DNA from: Melieria omissa
Lineage: Eukaryota > Arthropoda > Insecta > Diptera > Ulidiidae
NCBI GenBank assembly: GCA_963971225.1
Contig: CAXARI010000035.1
Location: 1-64,000 of the forward strand
Length of the DNA: 64,000 nucleotides
Reading direction: 5' to 3'
Shown here: piece by piece, positions 18,885-30,073 of the stretch
Layout: the number at the start of each line of letters is the position of its first letter
Numbering within the stretch: position 1 is the stretch's first letter
The notes under the pieces: generated by a model
What the model saw: only the letters and a program-made list of their open reading frames with translations
Database searches by the model: none
Told to the model about the DNA's origin: nothing
Made by a program: the position numbers and the translations under genes

Positions 18885-21800
18885 TGATTGTGCGTACTTA
18901 GGTTCCACAAGCATTTGATTGGTTATATAGATCAGAGGTGCATTCTTTCAATCAGTCGTTGTTGTGACAGCAACGAAGCAACACGTGTGGGGCTGCGCGG
19001 CAGCCATTTAATGTCACCCTTGCGCATCGATCTGTTCATGATTGCCGAATAGTAATCAAATTATTGATTTAATTTGATAAAGCTGCAATCTCTAGCTACA
19101 TTTTAAGGGGGTTTTTATTAACGTAACCCATACCGTTTGGAATCTATAAGCACTTTAGTGGTGAGTGTGTATTTTGTAATAGGCAGTTTTTCAATGTTAT
19201 CCTTGCGCATCGATATGCTCATTATTCCTGAAGGATAATGAAAAGTTAGGGACCAATATAGAAAGCATAAAACTCTGGCTAAATTTTAAGGGGTCTATTA
19301 TTAATATGCACTTATGCATTTGGTGTTGACAAGCATTTTAGTGGTCGCACCCAAGTAGCAATTTTTTCAAAGTCACCGTTCCAAATCGATTTGCTTTCGA
19401 ACCTTGGGGTATAGAAGGATGATTGATACCATTATAGAAAGCATACGAGTCTAGCTAAATAATAAGGCATAATATTATTAAAATCCGGTAACGGGTCGAG
19501 ATTTAAGAGCCATAATTTCGATCATGCTGCCGGTGGGATATTTTTTTTATTTAACAAATTGGTGAAAGGTGGTCACTCTGGCTTAATTTTGACGCCATCT
19601 TGATTAAAGTGATTGTGCGTACTCAGGTTCCACAAGCATTTGATTGGTTATATGGATCAGAGGTGCATTCTTTCAATCAGTCGTTGTTGTGACAGCAACG
19701 AAGCAACACGTGTGGGGGCTGCGCGGATTTTTGTTTTGTTGCCTCAAGAAATTGTATGTATGAAAAAAATTAGATGCTGTTGTAGTTTTTGTGTGTATGC
19801 TTTTTTGTGTTGGCGATTGGTTGGCCTTTCGGCAATGACAAATGGGAACATTATATTTTTGTCACTTATAATTTTAAGGGTCAAGCGAAATGCACAATGT
19901 GCTTTCAACTAATTCAATTAATTAAATAATTTGTTTGCATTTTTTTGGGCAACTTTACATGTATTGGTTTTTGCTTTTCCATAAGAAGACTTTGGGCACC
20001 CCTGATATAGATGTATCATGTGGTCGATATCACTTTTCCACAACGAAATTCTCCTGCATTATTTGAGATAGCGAGAAGATTGACGCCCTTTATGAAAGCT
20101 CAAAACTCCAGCTAGGTTTTAAGGTTGATATTTTTTCTATAAACCTAGAATCATCATATTTTACAAGCATTTTATCGATTTTGCAGTAGGCAGCCATTTA
20201 ATGTCACCCTTGCGCATCGATCTGTTCATGATTGCCGAATAGTAATCAAATTATTGATTTAATTTGATAAAGCTGCAATCTCTAGCTAAATTTTAAGGGG
20301 TTTTTTATTAACGTAACCCATACCGTTTGGAATCTATAAGTACTTTACGGGTGAGTGTGTATTTTGTAATAGGCAGTTTTTCAATGTTATCCTTGCGCAT
20401 CGATATGCTCATTATTCCTAAAAGATAATGAAAAGTTAGGGACCAATATAGAAAGCATCAGAATCTGGCTAAATTTTAAGGGGCCAATTATTAATAAGCA
20501 CTTATGTATTTGGTGTTCACAAGCATTTTAGTGGTTGCACCCAAGTAGCAATTTTTTCAAAGTCACCGTTCCAAATCGATTTGCTTTCGAACCTTGGGGT
20601 ATAGAAGGATGATTGATACCATTATAGAAAGCATACGAGTCTAGCTAAATAATATGGCATAATATTATTAAAATCCGTTAACGGGTCGAGATTTAACAGC
20701 TATAATTTCGATCATGCTGCCGGTGGGATATTTTTTTATTTACCAAATTGGTGAAAGGTGGTCACTCTGGCTTAATTTTGACGCCATTTTGATTAAAGTG
20801 ATTGTGCGTACTTAGGTTGCACAAGCATTTGATTGGTTATATAGATCAGAGGTGCATTCTTTCAATCAGTCGTTGTTGTGACAGCAACGAAGCAACACGT
20901 GTGGGGGCTGCGCTGATTTTTGTTTTGTTGCCTCAAGAAATTCTATGTATGAAAAAAAATTAGATGCTTTTGTTGTTGTAGTTTTTGTTTTGGCGATTGG
21001 TTGACCTTTCGGCAATGACAAATGGGAACATTATATTTTTTTCACTTATAATTTTAAGGGTCAAGCGAAATGCACAATGTGCTTTCAACTAATTCAATTA
21101 ATTAAATCATTTGTTTGCATTTTTGTGCAACTTTACATGTATTGGTTTTTGCTTTTCCATAAGAAGATTTTGGGCACCCCTGATATAGATGTATCATTTG
21201 GTCGATATCACTTTTCCACAATGAAATTCTCCTGCATTATTTGAGATAACGAGAAGGTTGACCCCATTTATGAAAACTCAAAACTCCAGCTAGGTTTTAA
21301 GGTTATTAGTTTTTCTATAAACCTAGAATCATCATATTTTACAAGCATTTTATCGATTTTGCAGTAGGCAGCAATTTAATGTCACTCTTGCGCATCGATC
21401 TGTTCATGATTGCCGAATAGTAATCAAATTATTGATCTAATTTGATAAAGCTGCAATCTCTAGCTACATTTTAAGGGGTTTTTTATTAACGTAACCCATA
21501 CCGTTTGGAATCTATAAGCACTTTAGTGGTGAGTGTGTATTTTGTAATAGGCAGTTTTTCAATGTTATCCTTGCGCATCGATATGCTCATTATTCCTGAC
21601 GGATAATCAAAAGTTAGGGACCAATATAGAAAGCATAAGACTCTGGCTAAATTTTAAGTGGTCAATTATTAATATGCACTTATGCATTTGGTGTTGACAA
21701 GCATTTTATTGGTTGCACCCAAGTAGCAATTTTTTCAAAGTCACCGTTCCAAATCGATTTGCTTTCGAACCTTGGGGTATAGAAGGATGATTGATACCAT

Positions 21801-24800
21801 TATAGAAAGCATACGAGTCTAGCTAAATAATATGGCATAATATTATTAAAATCCGTTAGCGGGTCGAGATTTAACAGCCATAATTTCGATCATGCTGCCG
21901 GTGGGATATTTTTTTTATTTACCAAATTGGTGAAAGGTGGTCACTCTGGCTTAATTTTGACGCCATTTTGATTAAAGTGATTGTGCGTACTTAGGTTCCA
22001 CAAGCATTTGATTGGTTATATGGATCAGAGGTGCATTCTTTCAATCAGTCGTTGTTGTGACAGCAACGAAGCAACACGTGTGGGGGCTGCGCGGATTTTT
22101 GTTTTGTTGCCTCAAGAAATTCTATGTATGAAAAAAAATTAGATGCTTTTGTTGTTGTAGTTTTTGTTTTGGCGATTGGTTGGCCTTTCGGCAATGACAA
22201 ATGGGAACATTATATTTTTTTCACTTATAATTTTAAGGGTCAAGCGAAATGCACAATGTGCTTTCAACTAATTCAATTAATTAAATCATTTGTTTGCATT
22301 TTTTGGGCAACTTTACATGTATTGGTTTTTGCTTTTCCATAAGAAGATTTTGGGCACCCCTGATATAGATGTATCATTTGGTCGATATCACTTTTCCACA
22401 ATGAAATTCTCCTGCATTATTTGAGATAACGAGAAGGTTGACCCCATTTATGAAAACTCAAAACTCCAGCTAGGTTTTAAGGTTATTAGTTTTTCTATAA
22501 ACCTAGAATCATCATATTTTACAAGCATTTTATCGATTTTGCAGTAGGCAGCAATTTAATGTCACTCTTGCGCATCGATCTGTTCATGATTGCCGAATAG
22601 TAATCAAATTATTGATCTAATTTGATAAAGCTGCAATCTCTAGCTACATTTTAAGGGGTTTTTTATTAACGTAACCCATACCGTTTGGAATCTATAAGCA
22701 CTTTAGTGGTGAGTGTGTATTTTGTAATAGGCAGTTTTTCAATGTTATCCTTGCGCATCGATATGCTCATTATTCCTGACGGATAATCAAAAGTTAGGGA
22801 CCAATATAGAAAGCATAAGACTCTGGCTAAATTTTAAGTGGTCAATTATTAATATGCACTTATGCATTTGGTGTTGACAAGCATTTTATTGGTTGCACCC
22901 AAGTAGCAATTTTTTCAAAGTCACCGTTCCAAATCGATTTGCTTTCGAACCTTGGGGTATAGAAGGATGATTGATACCATTATAGAAAGCATACGAGTCT
23001 AGCTAAATAATATGGCATAATATTATTAAAATCCGTTAGCGGGTCGAGATTTAACAGCCATAATTTCGATCATGCTGCCGGTGGGATATTTTTTTTATTT
23101 ACCAAATTGGTGAAAGGTGGTCACTCTGGCTTAATTTTGACGCCATTTTGATTAAAGTGATTGTGCGTACTTAGGTTCCACAAGCATTTGATTGGTTATA
23201 TGGATCAGAGGTGCATTCTTTCAATCAGTCGTTGTTGTGACAGCAACGAAGCAACACGTGTGGGGGCTGCGCGGATTTTTGTTTTGTTGCCTCAAGAAAT
23301 TCTATGTATGAAAAAAAATTAGATGCTTTTGTTGTTGTAGTTTTTGTTTTGGCGATTGGTTGGCCTTTCGGCAATGACAAATGGGAACATTATATTTTTT
23401 TCACTTATAATTTTAAGGGTCAAGCGAAATGCACAATGTGCTTTCAACTAATTCAATTAATTAAATCATTTGTTTGCATTTTTGTGCAACTTTACATGTA
23501 TTGGTTTTTGCTTTTCCATAAGAAGATTTTGGGCACCCCTGATATAGATGTATCATTTGGTCGATATCACTTTTCCACAATGAAATTCTCCTGCATTATT
23601 TGAGATAACGAGAAGGTTGACCCCATTTATGAAAACTCAAAACTCCAGCTAGGTTTTAAGGTTATTAGTTTTTCTATAAACCTAGAATCATCATATTTTA
23701 CAAGCATTTTATCGATTTTGCAGTAGGCAGCAATTTAATGTCACTCTTGCGCATCGATCTGTTCATGATTGCCGAATAGTAATCAAATTATTGATCTAAT
23801 TTGATAAAGCTGCAATCTCTAGCTACATTTTAAGGGGTTTTTTATTAACGTAACCCATACCGTTTGGAATCTATAAGCACTTTACTGGTGAGTGTGTAAT
23901 TTGTAATAGGCAGTTTTTCAATGTTATCCTTGCGCATCGATATGCTCATTATTCCTGACGGATAATCAAAAGTTAGGGACCAATATAGAAAGCATAAGAC
24001 TCTGGCTAAATTTTAAGTGGTCAATTATTAATATGCACTTATGCATTTGGTGTTGACAAGCATTTTATTGGTTGCACCCAAGTAGCAATTTTTTCAAAGT
24101 CACCGTTCCAAATCGATTTGCTTTCGAACCTTGGGGTATAGAAGGATGATTGATACCATTATAGAAAGCATACGAGTCTAGCTAAATAATATGGCATAAT
24201 ATTATTAAAATCCGTTAGCGGGTCGAGATTTAACAGCCATAATTTCGATCATGCTGCCGGTGGGATATTTTTTTTATTTACCAAATTGGTGAAAGGTGGT
24301 CACTCTGGCTTAATTTTGACGCCATTTTGATTAAAGTGATTGTGCGTACTTAGGTTCCACAAGCATTTGATTGGTTATATGGATCAGAGGTGCATTCTTT
24401 CAATCAGTCGTTGTTGTGACAGCAACGAAGCAACACGTGTGGGGGCTGCGCGGATTTTTGTTTTGTTGCCTCAAGAAATTCTATGTATGAAAAAAAATTA
24501 GATGCTTTTGTTGTTGTAGTTTTTGTTTTGGCGATTGGTTGGCCTTTCGGCAATGACAAATGGGAACATTATATTTTTTTCACTTATAATTTTAAGGGTC
24601 AAGCGAAATGCACAATGTGCTTTCAACTAATTCAATTAATTAAATCATTTGTTTGCATTTTTTGGGCAACTTTACATGTATTGGTTTTTGCTTTTCCATA
24701 AGAATATTTTGGGCACCCCTGATATAGATGTATCATGTGGTCGATATCACTTTTCCACAACGAAATTCTCCTGCATTATTTGAGAGAACCAGAAGATTGA

Positions 24801-25557
24801 CCCCATTTATGAAAGCTCAAAACTCCAGATAGGTTTTAAGGTTATTATTTTTTCTATAAACCTAGAATCATCATATTTTACAAGCATTTTATCGATTTTG
24901 CAGTAGGCAGCCATTTAATGTCACTCTTGCGCATCGATCTGTTCATGATTGCCGAATAGTAATCAAATTATTGATTTAATTTGATAAAGCTGCAATCTCT
25001 AGCTACATTTTAAGGGGTTTTGTATTAACGTAACCCATACCGTTTGGAATCTATAAGCACTTTAGTGGTGAGTGTGTATTTTGTAATAGGCAGTTTTTCA
25101 ATGTTATCCTTGCGCATCGATATGCTCATTATTCCTGAAGGATAATGAAATGTTTGGGACCAATATAGAAAGCATAAGACTCATAAGCATAAGACTGGCT
25201 AAATTTTAAGGGGTCAATTATTAATATGCACTTATGCATTTGGTGTTGACAAGCATTTTAGTGGTTGCACCCAAGTAGCAATTTTTTCAAAGTCACCGTT
25301 CCAAATCGATTTGCTTTCGAACCTTGGGGTATAGAAGGATGATTGATACCATTATAGAAAGCATACGAGTCTAGCTAAATCATAAGGCATAATATTATTA
25401 AAATCCGTTAACGGGTCGAGATTTAACAGCCATAATTTCGATCATGCTGCCGGTGGGATATTTTTTTTATTTACCAAATTGGTGAAAGGTGGTCACTCTG
25501 GCTTAATTTTGACGCCATTTTGATTAAAGTGATTGTGCGTACTTAGGTTCCACAAGC
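18885..25557. repeat. Satellite block D
   Basis: It begins with the right copy of the 167-bp duplication (18885-19051). Monomer anchors then fall at 19610, 20799, 21978, 23158, 24337 and 25530 (spacings 1189, 1179, 1180, 1179, 1193). The monomers starting at 20799, 21978 and 23158 are almost identical to one another and share private variants (AATATGGCATAAT, GTTAGCGGGTC, ATGGATCAGAGG in the last two starts), marking a recent local expansion. A small repeated open frame beginning MYEKKLDAF recurs at 22124, 23304 and 24483, but it belongs to the fossil MITE within the monomer and is not a gene. Confidence 0.95.
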
Positions 25558-25559
25558 AT

Positions 25560-25591
<32 letters not shown>
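25558..25591. repeat. (TTTA)n microsatellite tail
   Basis: About eight tandem TTTA units forming the 3' tail of the minus-strand LINE. It directly abuts the satellite flank. Confidence 0.9.
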
Positions 25592-25622
25592 GTCTACGGA
25601 AAAAACCTTACAGACCATAGCA

Positions 25623-28600
25623 CTACGGATTAAGAGCTAAGTAGCCTTTCAAGGCATTGCGAAAAATATTCCTGGTAGACGAGATATCTAAGTCTAAAGA
25701 ATTAAGAATGAGGTTAAACTCAGCCAACACTCTATTAATAGGAGCATTCGAGGCAAACAGAGTTTTGCTGAAACCCACATTAAACAAAACGGAGCGGCGA
25801 AGAATTTTGCCCGGAACGTAGAAGTTAACTTTACTAAGAAGGGCGGGGCAATCCACCCTCCCATTAATAACATCAAAAATAAAAGAAATGGACAATAAAG
25901 TCCTTCTATTGCGCAATGACATAAGGTTAAGTAACAGACACCGAGAAGTATATGAAGGTAAAGGTTCGGCAAAATTTAGCGAACGAAGAGCATGGCGAAT
26001 AAACACCTTCTGAACCGACTCAAGACGATTTATATGAATTAGATGATAAGGCCTCCAAATAAAAGTAGCGTACTCCAAATTTGATCGCACAAAAGCAGAG
26101 TAAAGAGTTTTGAAAGTAAATGGGTCTGAGAAAGCCGAGCTATTACGGCGCACAAAAGCAAGCATGGAAAATGATTTAGAGATAGTGTAGTTAATATGAG
26201 GGACAAAAGTAAGCTTTGAGTCAAAGTACACTCCTAAGTCCTTAACTTCATTTCGAGACTCAAGCGCAGTTCCAGCAATGTTGTAAGACGTGTGTATAGG
26301 ATTAGACAATCTTGAAAAAGTAATATGATGACACTTTTTAACGTTAAGGAAAAGTCTGTTTCTTGAGCACCATAAAAACAAATTATCTAGCTCAGCTTGC
26401 AGAACCCGCGAATCATTAGAACAATTAATATCCGAATAGATTTTTAAATCATCTGCATACAACAAATACTTTGCAGACGAGAAACAAGTCCCAATGTCAT
26501 TAATAAACAAAATAAAAAACAGTGGGCCTAGAATGCTCCCCTGCGGAACACCAGAAGTTGGCTCAAATGAATTGGAGCTAACCCCTTCTAATAGCACAGA
26601 ACTACGCCTATGACTCAAGTACGAAGTGATCTACTTAAGGAAAATGGAATGGAAACCCAAACGCGCAAGTTTAGCTAACAAAATGTTGTGGGAAATTCTA
26701 TCGAAAGCTTTTGAAAAATCTGTGTAGATCGCATCAACCTGAATACCCTTCTGAAGCGCAGCATAGCAGTCATCCGAAAAAACTGAAAGATTAGAGACTG
26801 TAGATCTACCTGACACAAAACCGTGCTGATGCTCGCTTAATAAGTGGTTAATATTGAAAAGCAGTTTAGATTTAATGATACATTCAAATAATTTAGAAAC
26901 CGAGGAGAGCTTGGAAATAGGTCTATAGTTACAGACATCACTTTTATTACCACTTTTAAAAATCGGGGTTATTGAAGTTAACTTCCATGCATCAATGAAA
27001 GTACCAGAGGCAAGTGACAAATTGAAAATAGCACGTAATGGACCCACTAAGGATGGACAATTTTTTAGCAACACCACAGAGAGCCCATCGACGTCAGTCT
27101 GTGAGGACGGTTTGAGGTTTCTAACTCCTTCAAGGACATCTTCGTCTGAAAGAACCAGCGAACCAAATTCAAATGTCGAGCACCCAACACCGAAATCGAT
27201 TGGGGATGAATCTATATTGACATCATCATTAACAAAATTAGAAGAGAAGAAATCGGCAAAGAGGTTAGCAGCATCCAAAATTGAATTGGCGGGTACGTCG
27301 TTATAAAAGACCGAAGTTGGAATATTGGAGACACTTTTCTTGGACTTTATGTAGCGCCAAAAATTTTTTGGATTATGCTTGATGTTAGTTTCAAAATTAC
27401 GAATGTAATTAGTATAGCATAACTTGTTTAACTTATTGAATTCAAATTTGTGAGTTAAATATAAGTCGTAATACTTTTGATCATTAGTTGATTTGAACTT
27501 TTTAAAGTACTTATTCCTTAAATTCTTTAGATGTTTTAGATTTCTCGAATACCAGGGGAGCTTATAATATAGGTTAGCAAAAATAGGAACAAACTTTGAA
27601 CATTCGTTATAAACAGCATCTTTAAATATATCAAAGCTTACAGCTGCATCATTGGAAACAAGTAAATCATCCCAAATTATATTAGAGAATACAGAGTTCA
27701 GAACTCCAAAATCACAAGAATTGTAATTAAACGATATTTTATGGTTCGACTTAGGCACAGGAAGAAATTCAATGAAATCTATATCCAACACTAAAGCAGA
27801 ATGATGTGAGTTAGACGGAGAAATTGAAGAGGAGGGATAATACAATTTGAAATTGATATTATAACTTACAAAGATAAGATCTAGAATACGATTTAGACTA
27901 TTCTTAAATCCATTAATCTGCGCCAAGTCACTGCCCACAAAATTATCCACCAGGTAGGACTCCGAAGAACTAGTTACATTTGAGGGAGTAAGAAATGTAT
28001 CGTTGTCCAAGTAAGACCACATCAAATTACTCAGGTTGAAATCCCCAAAAACACACAGGTGATGCGACCCAATGCGATTCCGGAGTGCCACAATATTATC
28101 CACGTGAGCCTTGTAGATAGATTCGTCACTTGCTGGTGGGATATAGGACGCGCAAATGTAGAGCGTACCACATGCCCCTTGGATTCGCACACAAAGTTGG
28201 TCCAAGAGAGTGTCAACATTATTTAACTGGATTAACGACGCGTGAAACTTGGTCCGAGACGCGATAAGCACTCCACCTCCTCTATTGCAACCTGTTTTGA
28301 TACAGTCACGGTCCTTCCGGAAAACATCAAAGTATTTAGGATTAAAAAACTCGGCATCGAAGAATTTGTTGTTAAGCCAGGTTTCAATGATGATGAAAAA
28401 GTCAAACTCGCAAAGGGAACTAAACAGTAGCACATCTTCAGATTTCGTTCTGAGGCCTGAAGTGTTCTGGAAATATAATTTAATATTCTTGTTGATGGGG
28501 CGTGAAGCTGGCGGCACGGCCAGAGATGGTGATGCTAAGCAGCTAGCCGCGGCAGCACATCCTTTTGGAAAAACGCATCCCGCTCCAACGCATCCCGCTG

Positions 28601-28658
28601 TTGGACAGCGTCTTTGGGAAAAAAACGGAATGGACGTATTTTCACATTCGTTGGCCAA
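25623..28658 (-). pseudogene. CR1-like ORF2 (endonuclease-RT) with one nonsense codon
   Basis: One frame of about 1011 codons interrupted only by TAG at 26631-26633 (codon 676), which stands where these RTs usually have Trp (context FLK-stop-ITSYLSHRR). The endonuclease region lies at about residues 60-290 (QNTSGLRTK, ETWLN, FGDFNLS). RT motifs are LKPSSQTDVDGL, YRPISKLSS, TDFSKAFDRI, SGVPQGSILGPLFF and YADD at 734-737. The frame has no AUG near its beginning (the first codon is TTG after a TGA). It overlaps the end of ORF1 in the -1 frame for ~124 nt, which would suit -1 frameshifting. Apart from the nonsense codon it looks well preserved. Confidence 0.9.
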
Positions 28659-29815
28659 ATGTCAGCGTTAAGCACCTTTTCAAAGCAGCATTCTGACACT
28701 CCAAGTTTAAAGTTGATTTTTTTTAGCTTACACACCTCCGCGTCTTTTTTGACAAGCATATAACAGGCCAACATTTTTGAATCAATCGCAGCATGCTTTG
28801 AAACATAGGCCAAAATATCAGCAGTTGTTACATTACTGGAAAACGATGATACGTGCAACCATCTCATAATGGGCACAACATGCAGTTCTTGATTGGTATT
28901 CGATCCGACGACAATAGGTTGATTAGCAATTCTACGGCTTTTTTTGGAGACGAATTTCCACTCAGGCAACTGGTGCACAGATGAATTCACCGACGAAGCA
29001 GCAACACTAGCGTAGGAGAACGCCTCAGTAACAGGCACATTATTAGAGGGCGCACTAAGAGCGGCATTAGGAGTTGACGTCAGATTCTCTTTCACAGCAT
29101 TAGCGACGCACAGAGTTTGCAAAACAGCAGGTAGCGGTGCAGCAGAGACAGAAGCACGAGAGCCCGACACAGTACGCTCAGCAACAACAGCACGAGGAGC
29201 GCCAGCAGACGAAGATGACGATGAAGAGGAAGCAGTAAAATGAGTTTGACTAGCAATAGTAGTCGCATTATTGTTTTTATTGTTTCTGACATTACCAGTA
29301 GGAACTGGGTTTTGTTTGAAAGCACTAGCAGAGACAAATTTCTGCAGAATTTTTAATTCCTGTGCTAACGAGGAAAGCGCAGCATCTTTATCACTAACGA
29401 TAGATTTTAATGAGCGAATCTCTTGATGGAGATCATCAGTTTTTTTCAGTAGTATCTCCCTATCTTCGAATAACGCATTCACTACCGCGAGTATGCGAGA
29501 GCTCTCAGCTCTTAGAGCGACGATTTCATCAGCCACTGTATGCAATGTTGTTTGTTGCTTATTATCAAGCGATATTAGGCGTTCAGTTTCTTTGTTTTTT
29601 GTCACTAGCGGAGGAACAGATAACGGTGGTGAGCGAATAGAAGCGCGACGCTCCACCACACACGATTTACAAAAGAAAGGCTTCTCCGAGGCTAGCAAAA
29701 AATCGAGATCTGCTTGTAAGATACCAACACAGTCAATATGGAAAAGCTCTTTACACTTCGCACAGATAATTTTCTGTTGAGCACGGTCAACCTTTTGTCC
29801 ACAACAACACGGCAT
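28535..29815 (-). CDS. CR1-like ORF1 with PHD finger
   Basis: 426 codons from ATG 29815 to the stop at 28535. The N-terminus is a PHD-type zinc finger: C18-X2-C21, H26-X2-C29 and C49-X2-C52, preceded by a CCC motif at 3-5. A leucine-rich coiled coil follows (about residues 85-165), then a Ser/Ala-rich low-complexity stretch (about 170-300). The C-terminal domain (about 315-415, RWLHVSSFSSNVTTADI ... VKIRPFRFF) resembles the RRM-like fold seen in insect LINE ORF1 proteins. The likely role is RNA chaperoning and RNP assembly, with possible chromatin contact through the PHD finger. No disabling mutation is seen. Confidence 0.85.
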   Translation of the reverse strand: MPCCCGQKVDRAQQKIICAKCKELFHIDCVGILQADLDFLLASEKPFFCKSCVVERRASIRSPPLSVPPLVTKNKETERLISLDNKQQTTLHTVADEIVALRAESSRILAVVNALFEDREILLKKTDDLHQEIRSLKSIVSDKDAALSSLAQELKILQKFVSASAFKQNPVPTGNVRNNKNNNATTIASQTHFTASSSSSSSSAGAPRAVVAERTVSGSRASVSAAPLPAVLQTLCVANAVKENLTSTPNAALSAPSNNVPVTEAFSYASVAASSVNSSVHQLPEWKFVSKKSRRIANQPIVVGSNTNQELHVVPIMRWLHVSSFSSNVTTADILAYVSKHAAIDSKMLACYMLVKKDAEVCKLKKINFKLGVSECCFEKVLNADIWPTNVKIRPFRFFPKDAVQQRDALERDAFFQKDVLPRLAA

Positions 29816-30073
29816 TATTAGCTCAACTTCAAATTATTGCATTTAATAAATGAAATTTTGATTATTGTCACTGCATTAAATTGATTAATTTATGCAAATT
29901 GTTCAACTGTTGCACTTTAATTAACCAACTTCGTCACTTAGAAACCGACTAAGTAAGTGGTATTAAATGATTTTTAATTGCGAGAGACCGGCAAAGATGA
30001 AAGTATAAAAATGGCGTTAAACTGGATTTTTTGCATATCCCCCCCCCTTCCCGAAATCCTGGGGACGCCACTG
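29816..30073 (-). other. LINE 5' region ending in a hAT-like terminus
   Basis: Upstream of ORF1 is an AT-rich, gene-free stretch. Its outer edge, read on the minus strand from 30073, is CAGTGGCGTCCCCAGGATTT followed by a G-run. CAGTGGCGT...CCAGGA is a common terminal sequence of hAT-type elements. No matching second end was found in the window, so this is either a hAT fragment at the junction or a chance-like LINE 5' end. Confidence 0.4.

Larger units (their letters stand above)
25558..30073 (-). mobile_element. CR1-like non-LTR retrotransposon (LINE) with PHD ORF1
   Basis: A minus-strand LINE with ORF1 (PHD finger, coiled coil, RRM-like C-terminus) and ORF2 (APE endonuclease, RT). It ends at the left in an (AAAT)n tail (plus strand 25558-25591, TTTA repeats) instead of poly-A. 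Microsatellite tails and PHD-bearing ORF1 proteins are typical of CR1/L2/Daphne-group elements; the exact clade is not secured. No TSD is visible: the left flank ends in CACAAGCATTT and the right flank resumes at AATGGGAAC, so about 190 bp of monomer is missing at the insertion. ORF2 has one nonsense codon. Confidence 0.85.

Noticed and set aside
22124..24701. Recurrent ~72-100-codon open frame starting MYEKKLDAF in several monomers
   Set aside because: It lies in the fossil MITE part of the satellite, is broken by indels and stops in other monomers, and its conservation is explained by array homogenisation.
27700..27830. Loss of the endonuclease SDH motif (reads SHH) in the CR1-like ORF2
   Set aside because: Related CR1-group endonucleases vary at this position, so I cannot call it an inactivating change.
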